Positions 52,873 through 62,140 of a stretch of DNA of 64,000 nt are shown one piece after another. Position numbers and translations under genes: made by a program. The DNA comes from JASJAR01 sp039198225 (GTDB lineage: Bacteria > Pseudomonadota > Alphaproteobacteria > Rhodobacterales > Rhodobacteraceae). How positions within the stretch are numbered: the first letter of the stretch is position 1; every line of letters starts with the position of its first letter. Below the pieces are notes generated by a model, which had not been told where the DNA came from, made no database searches, and was given only the letters and a program-made list of their open reading frames with translations. The stretch is taken from NCBI GenBank assembly GCA_039198225.1, contig JBCCTQ010000016.1, positions 1 through 64,000 on the forward strand. Reading direction: 5' to 3'.

Positions 52873-53769
52873 ATGAGTGCAATCGCCGTGATCGGCCTTG
52901 GATCCATGGGCGATGGGATGGCAAAGTCGTGCTTGAGGGCGGGGCTTACGGTCCACGGTTTCGATGCTATGGCCGAGCGAGAAGAGGCCTTCCTTGCCAC
53001 TGGCGGGGCGCCTGGGTCTTTGGCCGAGGTGGCGCCCGGTCTCGATGCGGTCCTCGTTGTTGTCCTAAACGCCGCGCAGACTGAAGACTTGCTTTTCGGG
53101 CCAGAAGGGATTGTGCCGCATCTGAAAAAAGGTGTGGTCGTCATCTCCTCGGCGACCGTCCCGCCGCGTTTTGCCCGGGCCATGGAAGCGCGTTCAAATG
53201 CGGCCGGGATCTCCTATCTCGATGCGCCAATTTCGGGGGGGTCGCTCAAGGCAGCCTCGGGCGAACTCACGGTTCTGGCCTCTGGCACGCCGGAAGCCTT
53301 TGCCGCGGCGGCCCCGGTGCTCGATGCGGTCGCCGAGACGGTTTTCCCTATGGGAGATGCCGCCGGGGCGGGTTCGGTGATGAAGGCGGTCAACCAGCTT
53401 CTGGCCGGGGTGCATGTCGCGGCGATGGGCGAGGCGCTTACCTTCGGCATGACCCAAGGGATCGCGCCGGAGATGTTCCTTGACGTGATTTCGAAATGTG
53501 CCGGCACCTCCTGGGCCCTTGAAAACCGGGCTCCCCATGTGGTGGCGGGCGATTACGCGCCGCGCAGCCAAATTGATATCTGGCCGAAGGACCTTGGCAT
53601 TGTGTTGTCTGCCGCCGCGGAGGCGGGATTTGAGGCCCCAATCGCCGCTGCGGCCCTCGCCCAATTTCAGCGTGCCGTCGAATTGGGTCTCGGGGCAGAG
53701 GACGATGCGGCCATCGCCAAAGTCTATGCCAGGGCCGTAGAGCTTACTCTGCCAGGGGAGGGAGAATGA
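52873..53769 (+). CDS. ltnD: L-threonate dehydrogenase-type beta-hydroxyacid dehydrogenase
   Basis: A 298-residue NAD-dependent dehydrogenase of the 3-hydroxyisobutyrate family. The Rossmann loop IGLGSMGDGMA is at residues 6-16, the substrate motif DAPISGGSLKAASG near 118-131, and the catalytic Lys in GSVMKAVNQLLAGVH near 170. The next three genes form the acid-sugar pathway in which it would oxidise L-threonate (LtnD) to 2-oxotetronate; D-erythronate dehydrogenase is a different family. The start is ATG with GGGGGAC just upstream, and it overlaps otnK by four bases. Confidence 0.9.
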   Translation: MSAIAVIGLGSMGDGMAKSCLRAGLTVHGFDAMAEREEAFLATGGAPGSLAEVAPGLDAVLVVVLNAAQTEDLLFGPEGIVPHLKKGVVVISSATVPPRFARAMEARSNAAGISYLDAPISGGSLKAASGELTVLASGTPEAFAAAAPVLDAVAETVFPMGDAAGAGSVMKAVNQLLAGVHVAAMGEALTFGMTQGIAPEMFLDVISKCAGTSWALENRAPHVVAGDYAPRSQIDIWPKDLGIVLSAAAEAGFEAPIAAAALAQFQRAVELGLGAEDDAAIAKVYARAVELTLPGEGE

Positions 53770-54998
53770 AACTCGGCTGCATCGGAGACGACTTCACCGG
53801 ATCGAGCGATCTGGCCAATACCCTGGCCAAAGAGGGAATGCGGGTCGTTCAATATACAGGGATTCCCGAACACGCCGCGGAGGCGGACGTTGAAGCGGGT
53901 GTGATCGCCCTCAAATCCCGCTCTGTTCCGCCGGGTGACGCGGTGGCCCAATCGCTCGCCGCGCTCGATTGGCTTCTGGCCCAAGGGGCCAAACAGATCT
54001 TTTTCAAATATTGCTCGACTTTCGATTCAACGGCTGAGGGCAATATCGGCCCCGTGGCCGACGCCCTGGCCGAAGCGCTCGGTGCGGACCGGGTGATCGT
54101 CTGCCCCGCTTTTCCCGGGATGGGGCGATCCGTCTATCAAGGCCATCTTTTCGTGGGCGACCGGTTGCTCAATGAAAGCGGGATGGAGCATCATCCGCTC
54201 ACCCCGATGAAAGATGCCGACATTCGCCGTTGGCTCGCGCCCCAGACCCGGCATGACGTGGGCCATGTGGACGCGGCCCGCGTCTTCGCTGGGGCGGAGG
54301 CCATTGCCGAGGGGCTCGCCCAAGAGGCCAAGGAGGGCAAGCGCCTGGTCGTGGTCGATGCGATCCGTGACCAGGATCTCCGCGAGATCGGTCGGGCGGC
54401 CAAGGACCTCAAACTCGTCACCGGGGGCTCCGGTGTGGCCCTTGGACTTCCAGCGAATTTTGGCGCCACGCCACGGGCGCCCCAATGGGAGAGCCAGGCC
54501 GGAATGGCCCTGGTGCTGTCGGGGTCCTGTTCCACGGCGACCCGGGCCCAGGTCACCTATCACAGCGCGCGCCACCCGGCGCGGGAATTAGATGTCGGTG
54601 CCATTATCGAAGGCCGGTTGTCAGCCGAAGACGCCTTGACTTGGGCCAAGGAGGCGGGCGGCCTGCCGCTCCTTTATTCCTCTGCCGATCCCGCTGCGGT
54701 GACCGAGATCCAAGACCGATACGGTCGGGAGGCATCCGCCGCCGCGATCGAGGGGTTCTTTGCGGAGGCCGCGCGCCTCGCATTGTCTGCCGATATCACC
54801 CGGATCATCACGGCGGGCGGGGAGACCTCGGGCGCGGTGGTCGAAGGGCTCGGATTGGCGGAACTCGCCATCGGCCCAGAAATCGACCCAGGCGTCCCGG
54901 CCCTCCGCGCTGGCCCGGATCTCGTCGTCGCGCTCAAAAGCGGGAATTTCGGCACCGAAGACTTCTTTGAAAAAGCCGACCGGGTCTTGGCAGGATGA
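53766..54998 (+). CDS. otnK: 3-oxo-tetronate kinase
   Basis: A 410-residue DUF1537-family kinase that phosphorylates 3-oxotetronate. The N-terminal domain starts LGCIGDDFTGSSDLANTL, containing the acid-sugar-binding Asp, and the C-terminal nucleotide-binding part has LVLSGSCSTATRAQV and ITAGGETSGAVVEGLG. Family function and name come from work on four-carbon acid-sugar pathways (OtnK). It overlaps ltnD and otnC by four bases each. No defect is seen. Confidence 0.93.
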   Translation: MKLGCIGDDFTGSSDLANTLAKEGMRVVQYTGIPEHAAEADVEAGVIALKSRSVPPGDAVAQSLAALDWLLAQGAKQIFFKYCSTFDSTAEGNIGPVADALAEALGADRVIVCPAFPGMGRSVYQGHLFVGDRLLNESGMEHHPLTPMKDADIRRWLAPQTRHDVGHVDAARVFAGAEAIAEGLAQEAKEGKRLVVVDAIRDQDLREIGRAAKDLKLVTGGSGVALGLPANFGATPRAPQWESQAGMALVLSGSCSTATRAQVTYHSARHPARELDVGAIIEGRLSAEDALTWAKEAGGLPLLYSSADPAAVTEIQDRYGREASAAAIEGFFAEAARLALSADITRIITAGGETSGAVVEGLGLAELAIGPEIDPGVPALRAGPDLVVALKSGNFGTEDFFEKADRVLAG

Positions 54999-55642
54999 CG
55001 GAGACCCAACTCCGCGAAGGGATTTGCCGGATGGCGGCATCGCTCTTTGACCGTGGACTGACCCATGGCAGCACGGGTAATATCTCGGCTCGAACCGAAG
55101 ATGGCGGCCTTCTCGTCTCGCCGACCGGGACGAGTTTTGGCCGTCTCGATCCCGCGCGGCTCAGCCGATTTGATGCGGCCGGCACCCATATAGACGGCGA
55201 CCGGCCCACGAAGGAAATGCCCCTCCACACCGCGTTCTATGACACGCGGAGCGAGGCCGGTGCGGTGGTTCATCTGCATTCCTGCCATGCGGTGGCCTTG
55301 TCATTGATGCCCGATCTCGACATGGAGAACTTCCTGCCGCCGCTGACGCCCTATGCGCTGATGCAGCTCGGCCGGGTCAAACTCCTGCCGGTTTTTCTTC
55401 CGGGCGATCCGGCCATGGGCGAGGCGGTGCGGGGTCTTGCGGGCAAACGCTCTGCAGTGATGCTCGCCCATCACGGGCCCGTGGTCGCCGGCAAGGACGT
55501 GGAGGCGGCCTGTAACGCCATAGAAGAGCTCGAAGCCACCGCGAAACTTGCGCTCATCACCCGGGGTATGGGGGCTAGGACATTGTCCGATGCGGAGATC
55601 CAGGCCGTCGTGACGCGGTTTGATGTGGAGTGGGAGGCGTGA
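54995..55642 (+). CDS. otnC: 3-oxo-tetronate 4-phosphate decarboxylase
   Basis: A 215-residue class II aldolase/adducin-family protein. It contains THGSTGNISART (phosphate site), the zinc ligands in VVHLHSCHAVALS, the AMMLAHHGPVVAGK region with another zinc His, and the acidic KEMPLHTAFYDTR. In the pathway it decarboxylates 3-oxotetronate 4-phosphate to dihydroxyacetone phosphate and CO2. It overlaps otnK by four bases and otnI by one (GTGATG). Confidence 0.92.
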   Translation: MTETQLREGICRMAASLFDRGLTHGSTGNISARTEDGGLLVSPTGTSFGRLDPARLSRFDAAGTHIDGDRPTKEMPLHTAFYDTRSEAGAVVHLHSCHAVALSLMPDLDMENFLPPLTPYALMQLGRVKLLPVFLPGDPAMGEAVRGLAGKRSAVMLAHHGPVVAGKDVEAACNAIEELEATAKLALITRGMGARTLSDAEIQAVVTRFDVEWEA

Positions 55643-56394
55643 TGCGGTTTTCGGCCAATCTCGGTTTTCTGTGGGCCGACCTGGCGCTGCCGGATGCGAT
55701 CCGGGCCGCGGCCAGCGCCGGTTTCGACGCGGTCGAGTGCCATTGGCCCTACGAGATACCGGCGGCCGAGGTCCGTGCCGCCCTCGAAGAGACCGGCCTG
55801 CCGATGCTTGGGCTCAACACAGTGCGCGGGGGGCCCGGCGAGAACGGGCTCGCAGCCCTGCCGGGCCGGGAGGCCGATGCCCGTGCCGCCATCGACCAAG
55901 CGATCGGTTATGCCGATGCGGTCGGGGCGCGGGCGATCCATGTCATGGCGGGTTTTTCCGAGGGCGAGGCCGCGCGGCGAAGCTTCCTCGAGATGCTCCG
56001 GTATGCTTGCCGATCTACAGAGAGGACGATCCTGATCGAACCCCTCAACCGCCATGACGCACCGGGCTACTTCTTAAAAACCACGGACCAAGCGGGGGAG
56101 ATCATTGACGAAGTCGGGTCAGACCGTCTGCGGCTCATGTTCGATTGCTATCATGTGGGGCGGAGCGAGGGCGATGTGATGACCCGGCTCGGTGCGCTCC
56201 AGCCGATCATAGGTCATATCCAATTCGCCTCTGTGCCCGAACGCGGGCCGCCAGGGCAGGGCGAGCTTGAATACGGTGCCATATTCGCCGCGATTTCAGC
56301 GCTCGGTTGGCCCCATCCACTGGGGGCCGAGTACAAGCCGGCCGGCCCAACGGGTGCGAGCCTGGGTTGGATGGAGGAGTTTCCACGGGGCTAG
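55642..56394 (+). CDS. otnI: 2-oxo-tetronate isomerase
   Basis: A 250-residue TIM-barrel isomerase of the hydroxypyruvate isomerase family. It starts RFSANLGFLWADLALPDAIR, with GFDAVECHWPYEIPA, LIEPLNRHDAPGYFL (metal Glu) and LMFDCYHVGRSEGD following, and ends with the ALGWPHPLGAEYKP segment carrying the last metal Glu. In this operon it would convert 2-oxotetronate into 3-oxotetronate between LtnD and OtnK. The ATG overlaps the otnC stop. The four genes make a complete route from threonate to dihydroxyacetone phosphate. Confidence 0.9.
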   Translation: MRFSANLGFLWADLALPDAIRAAASAGFDAVECHWPYEIPAAEVRAALEETGLPMLGLNTVRGGPGENGLAALPGREADARAAIDQAIGYADAVGARAIHVMAGFSEGEAARRSFLEMLRYACRSTERTILIEPLNRHDAPGYFLKTTDQAGEIIDEVGSDRLRLMFDCYHVGRSEGDVMTRLGALQPIIGHIQFASVPERGPPGQGELEYGAIFAAISALGWPHPLGAEYKPAGPTGASLGWMEEFPRG

Positions 56395-56397
56395 CCG

Positions 56398-56432
56398 CCC
56401 GTTCCGCGCTCGGCTGGCCGCCCGCGAACGGG
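56398..56432 (+). terminator. Hairpin after the threonate operon
   Basis: CCCGTTC (56398-56404) pairs with GAACGGG (56426-56432), with an inner CGCG/CGCG pairing, and is followed by TTT. It starts three bases after the otnI stop, consistent with operon termination. Confidence 0.45.
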
Positions 56433-56505
56433 TTTGCTAAGGTCAAACCCCAGTCGCCGCTTTCGGTCGTTTCGGAGTGCGCGTCGTCACCGCCCGGACC
56501 TGTCC

Positions 56506-56949
56506 ATGACCGACGCCCCGTCCCATTCATATCGGCTGGCCCAGGCGCTCGACCGGATCGTGCGGCGGCTCAACGGCAGAATGATCCATGTCATGCCGGC
56601 CGTCGATCGGCTGAAACTCGGGCCCTTGGGCGGTATGGTGCTTTTGTCGATTGCCGATCTCGAGCCCTGTTCGATCCAGAGCCTGTGTTCCCAACTCGGC
56701 CGGGACAACTCGCAGATGACCCGGGTGCTCCGGGGCCTGGAAGACAAAGGCGTCATCCGGCGCCAGAGCGATCCTGAGGACCGACGGTCAAGTCTCATCT
56801 CGCTCACCGAGCTCGGCCAGGACCTGGTCGCTGAAATGCGTTTGGCCATGTCGGCCGTGGTCGACGAATTGGCCTCAGCGATCTCGGCCGGGGAGCGGGC
56901 CGATTTGGCGGATCTCCTCGAGCGTTTGGCCGAAGCCGGAAAGGCTTAG
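56506..56949 (+). CDS. MarR-family transcriptional regulator
   Basis: A 147-residue winged-helix regulator. The DNA-recognition helix region is SIQSLCSQLGRDNSQMTRVLRG near residue 55, then the wing IRRQSDPEDRRSSLISLTELG. N- and C-terminal helices would form the dimer. I start at MTDAPSHSYRL rather than the further upstream ATG, because the extra 24 residues are Arg-rich and unlike the family. It follows the threonate operon by about 110 bases; whether it regulates it is unknown, and the palindrome before ltnD is not MarR-like in spacing. Confidence 0.85.
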   Translation: MTDAPSHSYRLAQALDRIVRRLNGRMIHVMPAVDRLKLGPLGGMVLLSIADLEPCSIQSLCSQLGRDNSQMTRVLRGLEDKGVIRRQSDPEDRRSSLISLTELGQDLVAEMRLAMSAVVDELASAISAGERADLADLLERLAEAGKA

Positions 56950-56963
56950 CGGTGTGGCCCGAA

Positions 56964-56983
56964 CCGCGGGATCTGTTCCGCGG
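56964..56983. other. Hairpin after the marR gene
   Basis: CCGCGGGA-TCTG-TTCCGCGG, an 8-base-pair stem with one G-U, starts 14 bases after the marR stop. It shares the GGATCTGTTCC core with the hairpin after zapA at 39119, suggesting a recurring intergenic element used as a terminator. Confidence 0.5.
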
Positions 56984-57107
56984 GCCCGCCCAGCTGGGTG
57001 ATCCTTCCTTGGTTTGTCAAAGTTTTGGCACCGGCTCCGCAGGGGTTCGCCGGTTTGGCCCATTTCCATGGCGAGGATCGCTCATGTCAGTTTTGGCCGA
57101 AGCCCTA

Positions 57108-59429
57108 TCAACTGGCCCGAGCATGGGCAGCGGCCGCTGCGGGGCTGAGGGCCTCCCCTACGCCTTTGAATTGGCGGAGTGCGGTGGCGAGGGCCGTGGC
57201 CTCGCCGCTGTTCGAGGCGCTCGCCGCAGTCATTTCTTCAAGTGAGGCCGCACTCACCTGGGCAGTCTGTTCGATCGTTCGGACGGAAGTGTTGATCTCA
57301 GAGATCCCTGAGGATTGCTCCTCAACGGCGCTCGCGATCGCGGAGATCTGATCCGATGCGGCTTCCACCTCTTCGATGATCTCTTGGAGCGCTTGGCGGG
57401 ACTGGGCGACCTTTTCGACACCGACGCTGACCCGTTGATTGTTCTGGGCGATCACGTCGCCGATCTCCTTAACCGCATCTTGGGATCGAAGCGCGAGGGC
57501 GCGGACCTCGGATGCGACCACCGTAAAGCCGCGACCCGCATCCCCGGCTCGTGCGGCCTCGACGCCGGCATTCAAGGCGAGGAGATTGATCTGAAACGCA
57601 ATATCTTCAATGACTTTCACGATCCGGTTGATCTGATCCGATGCATCGGAGATCGCGTTGATCGAGGTTTCTGTTTCGTCCGATACCGCCCGTGACTTGT
57701 TGGCCCTTTGGCGAGCATTGGCGGTCGCCTCATTGGCCGATTTGGCGTTTTGGACCACCTGCTCAATGCTCCGGGTCATTTCTTCGATCGACGTTGAGGT
57801 TTCCTCAATGGACGCAGCATTTTGCTCCGCGCGCTTGGCCATATCATTGGCCGAGGCCTGCATATGGGCGGAATTATCGGCCACATTCCTCCCGCTCGAA
57901 AGAATGCCGGCCATTGTCGTTGAAAGGGTGGTTAGGGCCGAATTCAGGTCTTCCTGCATGCGCTTGAACGACCCGTGCCGCGCCCCTTCGATCCGGGTGC
58001 CCAAGTTCCCTTTTGACAACTCGCCGATGCAGCGTACGACATCGTCAATGTTCTGGTCGGTATCGACCATCAGCCGGTTGACGATTTTGGCCAGCCCAGA
58101 AAGCTCGCCCGCATCGAATTCTTCTGACATCCGCTCGCCGAAATTCCCGTTGGCCGCTTCTCCGAGGACGCGCTCCATTTCCCGTTGGAAGGTTTCCATC
58201 TTCTCGATCCGGGCCGCCACTGCCGCGCGGTCCACTTCTTCGCGCTCGCGTTGTTCTTTCTCACGGTCTGCCTGTTCGGCCCTCGCCTCGTTTTCGCGCG
58301 CGCGCTCCCGTGCTTCGTTTTCCTTCACCTCCAGGTCGAGGGCGGCGGCCTTGCGGGTATTCTCTTGGAAGATGACCATCGCATTCGTCATTTGGCCGAT
58401 CTCGTATTTGTCCCCACTGCGGGCGATTTCGATATCGAGATTGCCCTCGGCCAGATCCATCATCTTCGAACTCAAACCGTGAATTTGCGCGGAAAACCGG
58501 CCACTTGCCCAGACCGCAAAGACGCTGCCGAGAGCCAAAGTCAGCACCAAGGCGATCGCGGATTTCCAGATGCCATAGGATTGGATCTGGCGGTATTGCG
58601 AGGTGTCGGTGAGAATATTGACCACCGCCACAACTTCCCCGTTCAAACCTTGGAGCGGGACGGCCGTGGCGACGAATGACTGGCCTTCGATGTCGATTGG
58701 GCGCCGGAGGCCCCCTTCGCTGGCCGCGATTTGGATCTCCTCGGTGCTGAGGAGCGCTTCGGCCCCCAGGGTTGCCGCGCTTCGGTCAAACGCCGTTTCA
58801 ACTGCTTCAAAGCTCGGCACATCGCTCGGCACCAGGTAGAACTCCGTATGGCGTCCCGTCGCGTCCATGATCGACTGGAAGAACGCTCCGTTGAGCGCGG
58901 TTCCAAACTCAGCGAGACCCACCACCTGGCCTTGGTGGACGACCGGCGCGAGGCCCCGCGCCGTGAGGCCCGCGCGCCCCCGTGCCAATCCATGCATCGG
59001 CTGACGGCTCTCAAAAACGGTCATGACCTCGGGGCGAAACGACGAGATATCGTCGAGCCGACGATCCGGGTTCTGGACCCGGAGGAAATTGATCGCCGGA
59101 GGCACCACGAAAATGAACGTGCCGATGCCGTTTTCGGCCCGGACCCTGTCCAAGCCTGGGATAAACTCCTCTTTTAGGGCCTCCACGTCTTCATTCGCGA
59201 GGGCCTGACCGACGCTCGGGAGGGCGGCCACCACGGTCGCCTGTTTCAAAGCATCCCGGCTCGCGGCCGCGATCCGTTCAAGCACCAGACGCTCGGAATC
59301 GGCGACCTCCGTCTCAATGGCAGCGCTGATCAGGGTGTGGCCCTTACTGAGCGAAACGAGAAACAGCACCGTGCCGGTGAAAGTCACGCAAATCAGCGCG
59401 ACGGCAATGAATTTCAGGCGAAGCGACAT
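57108..59429 (-). CDS. Methyl-accepting chemotaxis protein with large periplasmic Cache-type sensor
   Basis: A 773-residue chemoreceptor. A membrane helix (about 4-27) is followed by a 275-residue periplasmic sensor with a Cache-type look (IFVVPPAINFLRVQNPDRR, then LAPVVHQGQVVGLAEFG). A second helix lies near 305-325, then a HAMP domain (DLAEGNLDIEIARSGDKYE) and a long Glu/Arg-rich coiled coil with a second HAMP-like unit. The signalling domain has the hairpin tip IAFQINLLALNAGVEAARAG. I start at MSLRLKF for the normal helix topology. No CheR-tethering pentapeptide is seen at the C-terminus. Ligand is unknown. It is encoded far from the che operon. Confidence 0.93.
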   Translation of the reverse strand: MSLRLKFIAVALICVTFTGTVLFLVSLSKGHTLISAAIETEVADSERLVLERIAAASRDALKQATVVAALPSVGQALANEDVEALKEEFIPGLDRVRAENGIGTFIFVVPPAINFLRVQNPDRRLDDISSFRPEVMTVFESRQPMHGLARGRAGLTARGLAPVVHQGQVVGLAEFGTALNGAFFQSIMDATGRHTEFYLVPSDVPSFEAVETAFDRSAATLGAEALLSTEEIQIAASEGGLRRPIDIEGQSFVATAVPLQGLNGEVVAVVNILTDTSQYRQIQSYGIWKSAIALVLTLALGSVFAVWASGRFSAQIHGLSSKMMDLAEGNLDIEIARSGDKYEIGQMTNAMVIFQENTRKAAALDLEVKENEARERARENEARAEQADREKEQREREEVDRAAVAARIEKMETFQREMERVLGEAANGNFGERMSEEFDAGELSGLAKIVNRLMVDTDQNIDDVVRCIGELSKGNLGTRIEGARHGSFKRMQEDLNSALTTLSTTMAGILSSGRNVADNSAHMQASANDMAKRAEQNAASIEETSTSIEEMTRSIEQVVQNAKSANEATANARQRANKSRAVSDETETSINAISDASDQINRIVKVIEDIAFQINLLALNAGVEAARAGDAGRGFTVVASEVRALALRSQDAVKEIGDVIAQNNQRVSVGVEKVAQSRQALQEIIEEVEAASDQISAIASAVEEQSSGISEINTSVRTIEQTAQVSAASLEEMTAASASNSGEATALATALRQFKGVGEALSPAAAAAHARAS

Positions 59430-59518
59430 AGGAGATTCCACGCAAGGGTCGGCGGCCTCCATCGCAGAGATTTCCTAACAAAGATCTTAGGGGTAGCCAT
59501 TGTGAACCGGCGCGCCGG

Positions 59519-60592
59519 TCAGGCCCGAGGCATCTCCCGGGTCGCACAATGGATGCCGCCGCCGATCTCGCCCAGGGCATCGACATTGAGGGTGACGATC
59601 TCCCGGCCCGGATAGTGGCGGGCGAGGGCACTTCGGGCCAAATCGTCGGTTTCGGGATCACCGAATTCGGCGGCGATCACCGCGCCGTTGCAGACGTAGT
59701 AATTCACGTAAGAGGCAACGAAATCCTCGTCGGGCACGCGACGTATGTGGGGTTCGGGGATCACGTCGATATCGAGCCCGGCCGCTTCGAGGACATCGTG
59801 GGTGTCTAGCGCGGCCATATGGAATGGGTCATCCGGGTTGGGCGCGTCGGGGAGGTTCAGCAAGACCCGGCCCGGGCCCGTGAACCGCGCAAGGGAATCG
59901 ATGTGATAGTCGGTGATGTCTTCGCCCCAGACGCCTTCGGACCAGATCATCCGGTTCGCGCCGTAGGCAGCCAAGAGGCGCGCCTCTATGGCGTCGCGCG
60001 AGAGGCCCGGGTTGCGGTTGGCGTTCACCCAGGAACTTTCATGGGCCAGCAAAAGCCCGTGCCCGTCCTGTTCGACGCCCCCTGCTTCCCCTTTGAGCCC
60101 CGTTGGCAAGAAGGGCAGGTCGAGCCGTTCGGCCACCGCGGCGGCAATCGCGCCGTCCCGGCGGTGCACCTGTTTCGCGCCCCAGCCGTTGAATTGGATT
60201 TGAACCACCGCGCGGTCGCCCTTGCCATTGACGGCAAAGATCGGGCCCGCATCGCGGCACCACAGGTCTTCGGTCGGCACGTCCCAGAGCTCGACGGCGG
60301 TAGAGAGCCGCTGGCGGGCGGCGCGGAGGTCAGAACGCGCAGCAAGAAGCGCAACCGGCTCGAACTCGGAGATGGCGTTGGCGATGTCGGCGATCGTCTG
60401 TTGGACCAGGTCCAAAAATCCCGCGTCGGGGTAGACCTTTCGGCTCACGGGCCATTGCATGAAGGTGCGTTCATGGGCCTCTTCTTCGGCCGGGATATAA
60501 AATTCGGCCTCCTGGGCCGCCGCCCCGGATCCAAGGGCGCCGCTGACGGCGAGGGCACTCCCTCCCAAAACTACGTGTCGTCGTTTGGCCAT
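59519..60592 (-). CDS. Exported agmatine-deiminase-family protein
   Basis: A 357-residue enzyme of the peptidyl-arginine/agmatine deiminase (pentein) family. Active-site features are present: WCRDAGPIF, DYHIDSLARF and the nucleophile Cys349 in GGGIHCATREMP. Agmatine deiminase makes N-carbamoylputrescine in the cytosol, but this one starts MAKRRHVVLGGSALAVSGAL ending GAAAQEAE, a Tat-like signal with a twin arginine. It should be periplasmic, so an extracellular amine or a peptide may be its substrate. The upstream frame extends with no family match. It is not close to polyamine genes. Confidence 0.85.
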   Translation of the reverse strand: MAKRRHVVLGGSALAVSGALGSGAAAQEAEFYIPAEEEAHERTFMQWPVSRKVYPDAGFLDLVQQTIADIANAISEFEPVALLAARSDLRAARQRLSTAVELWDVPTEDLWCRDAGPIFAVNGKGDRAVVQIQFNGWGAKQVHRRDGAIAAAVAERLDLPFLPTGLKGEAGGVEQDGHGLLLAHESSWVNANRNPGLSRDAIEARLLAAYGANRMIWSEGVWGEDITDYHIDSLARFTGPGRVLLNLPDAPNPDDPFHMAALDTHDVLEAAGLDIDVIPEPHIRRVPDEDFVASYVNYYVCNGAVIAAEFGDPETDDLARSALARHYPGREIVTLNVDALGEIGGGIHCATREMPRA

Positions 60593-60713
60593 GGCCTCGT
60601 TCCCTTTCGCCGGCCCCTTATCCCGCAACCTGCGGCGTGCGATCAAGTCAGCGGAGGGCGCGCGTTCCGCTCTGGGGACATCGCAAAGGGATCGAAAACT
60701 TCCAAGCGGGCCT

Positions 60714-61490
60714 TCAAACCTCGGTGGCCGCGCGCCGCGCGATCTCGGAGAGGTCTTCGCGACCGCGGTCCCCCACCATGACGAAATTGGCATCCTCGCC
60801 GCCCCAGGTCACCATGTCGAAGGCGCCGATCGCGCGGGTCTCGAACCCGCTTTGGGGCGTCTCCGAGCGGATGAGGCAGAGGGCCACCACATCACCGTCA
60901 ACATCTGTAAACATCAATTGCGCCACGGGTTTACCGGCCGCCACAAGGAGGCGACCGCCTTGGAATGTGAGGCCGTTTCCGGAGAGATCAGGGATATTGA
61001 CCGGGGCGCCTACCGTTGCCGTCAGCCAGGTCTCAATATGGTCGGCCTCGTCGGCGCCCACTTCCACGAGGTGGCGTGTTTGGCCGGCATAGACCGCGTG
61101 ATAATCGGCGATATCGGCGAGCCATCCCGCCGGGGCGGCAATCTCAGGCGCGTTCGAGACCCCCGCCAAATAGCCCCCGGCCGCACCGAGACCGAGCATC
61201 GCTAGGGCGAGCACGCTAGCAAGCCGGCTGAGCCCAAAGCGCGGCGCTTCACTGCGGTTGGCGGCCTCACCAAGGGGCGCGTCCCTTATTGCGCGGGCGA
61301 GATCGACCGGCACCGGTTCGGCCAACATATCTTCGAAAACCTGGCCCACGGCCGCATCGGCTGCGATCAACGCGTCAAGTTCGGCTTGAAGGCTCGGGTC
61401 GCGGGCGAGGGCGGCCTCGATGTTACGGGCCTCCGCCTCAGGCAATTCGCCGTCGAGAAAGGCGCTTAGCTTTTCTTCATAACCGCTCAT
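60714..61490 (-). CDS. Anti-sigma factor
   Basis: A 258-residue protein with an N-terminal anti-sigma domain (SGYEEKLSAFLDGELPEAEARNIEAAL), then one membrane helix (about residues 90-110, LASVLALAMLGLGAAGGYLAG), then a periplasmic part ending with segments such as GGRLLVAAGKPVAQLMFT and VMVGDRGREDLSEIARR. The cytoplasmic domain lacks the HxxxCxxC zinc site. It overlaps the sigma factor gene by four bases and would hold the sigma factor at the membrane until a periplasmic signal. The tail resembles the Rhodobacterales anti-sigma/FecR-like type. Confidence 0.85.
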   Translation of the reverse strand: MSGYEEKLSAFLDGELPEAEARNIEAALARDPSLQAELDALIAADAAVGQVFEDMLAEPVPVDLARAIRDAPLGEAANRSEAPRFGLSRLASVLALAMLGLGAAGGYLAGVSNAPEIAAPAGWLADIADYHAVYAGQTRHLVEVGADEADHIETWLTATVGAPVNIPDLSGNGLTFQGGRLLVAAGKPVAQLMFTDVDGDVVALCLIRSETPQSGFETRAIGAFDMVTWGGEDANFVMVGDRGREDLSEIARRAATEV

Positions 61491-62113
61491 CGGGCCGCTC
61501 CTTCGCTGGCGTCGATTTTCTGGGCGAGGGCCTTTCGGGCCCGGTGGATCCGGCTCATGACGGTCCCTACCGGGATCGCAAATAGGTCGGCCGCCTCGGA
61601 ATAGCTGTAGCCCTCCACCGAAACGGCCAGAAGGATCGCTGCGAGATCTTCTGGCAAAGCCGCAATCTGGGCCCCGAGATCGGTGAGCGCCACCGAGGCT
61701 TCCCCCGTGGCGTGGCTCACGAGATCCGTGGCCTCCTCGGCTGGCACTTGGCCTTCGCCCAACCGGACCTGGCGTTTCCGGATCTCGCTGATCCAGAGAT
61801 TACGCGTGATGCGAAACATCCACCGGTCGAGCGGTTGGGACGGGTCCCATTGATCGGACCGGCTGAGGGCGCGGAGGCAGGCTTCCTGAACGAGATCATC
61901 CGCCTCAGGAACCGACCGTGTGAGCGCCCGCGCGAACCGGCGGAGCCGCGGGAGAAGTGCGATTAGGTCGTGTTTTAGATCACCGGCCAAGACGCCGTTT
62001 CCCCTCACTGGGCGCGCGTCCCGGTTCTCGGCCCAATCGCTCACGACTTCAAGCCTGGGGCGTTGCATGGGCGCGATCCGACCGACGCGAGACATTTTTT
62101 CGACCGTCATCAT
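61487..62113 (-). CDS. ECF-type RNA polymerase sigma factor
   Basis: A 208-residue extracytoplasmic-function sigma factor. Region 2 has LTRSVPEADDLVQEACLRAL and PLDRWMFRITRNLWISEIRK; region 4 has LPEDLAAILLAVSVEGYSYSE and EAADLFAIPVGTVMSRIHRA. The likely start is the ATG-ATG pair at 62113, with AAAGGGAA upstream; further ATGs at 62095 and 62068 are possible. A divergent-looking promoter of the same form as that of the facing gene lies 28-55 bases upstream, suggesting self-activation. The anti-sigma factor follows with a four-base overlap. Confidence 0.9.
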   Translation of the reverse strand: MMTVEKMSRVGRIAPMQRPRLEVVSDWAENRDARPVRGNGVLAGDLKHDLIALLPRLRRFARALTRSVPEADDLVQEACLRALSRSDQWDPSQPLDRWMFRITRNLWISEIRKRQVRLGEGQVPAEEATDLVSHATGEASVALTDLGAQIAALPEDLAAILLAVSVEGYSYSEAADLFAIPVGTVMSRIHRARKALAQKIDASEGAAR

Positions 62114-62140
62114 TCGAAGTGTTCCCTTTCCTTCAAAGGC

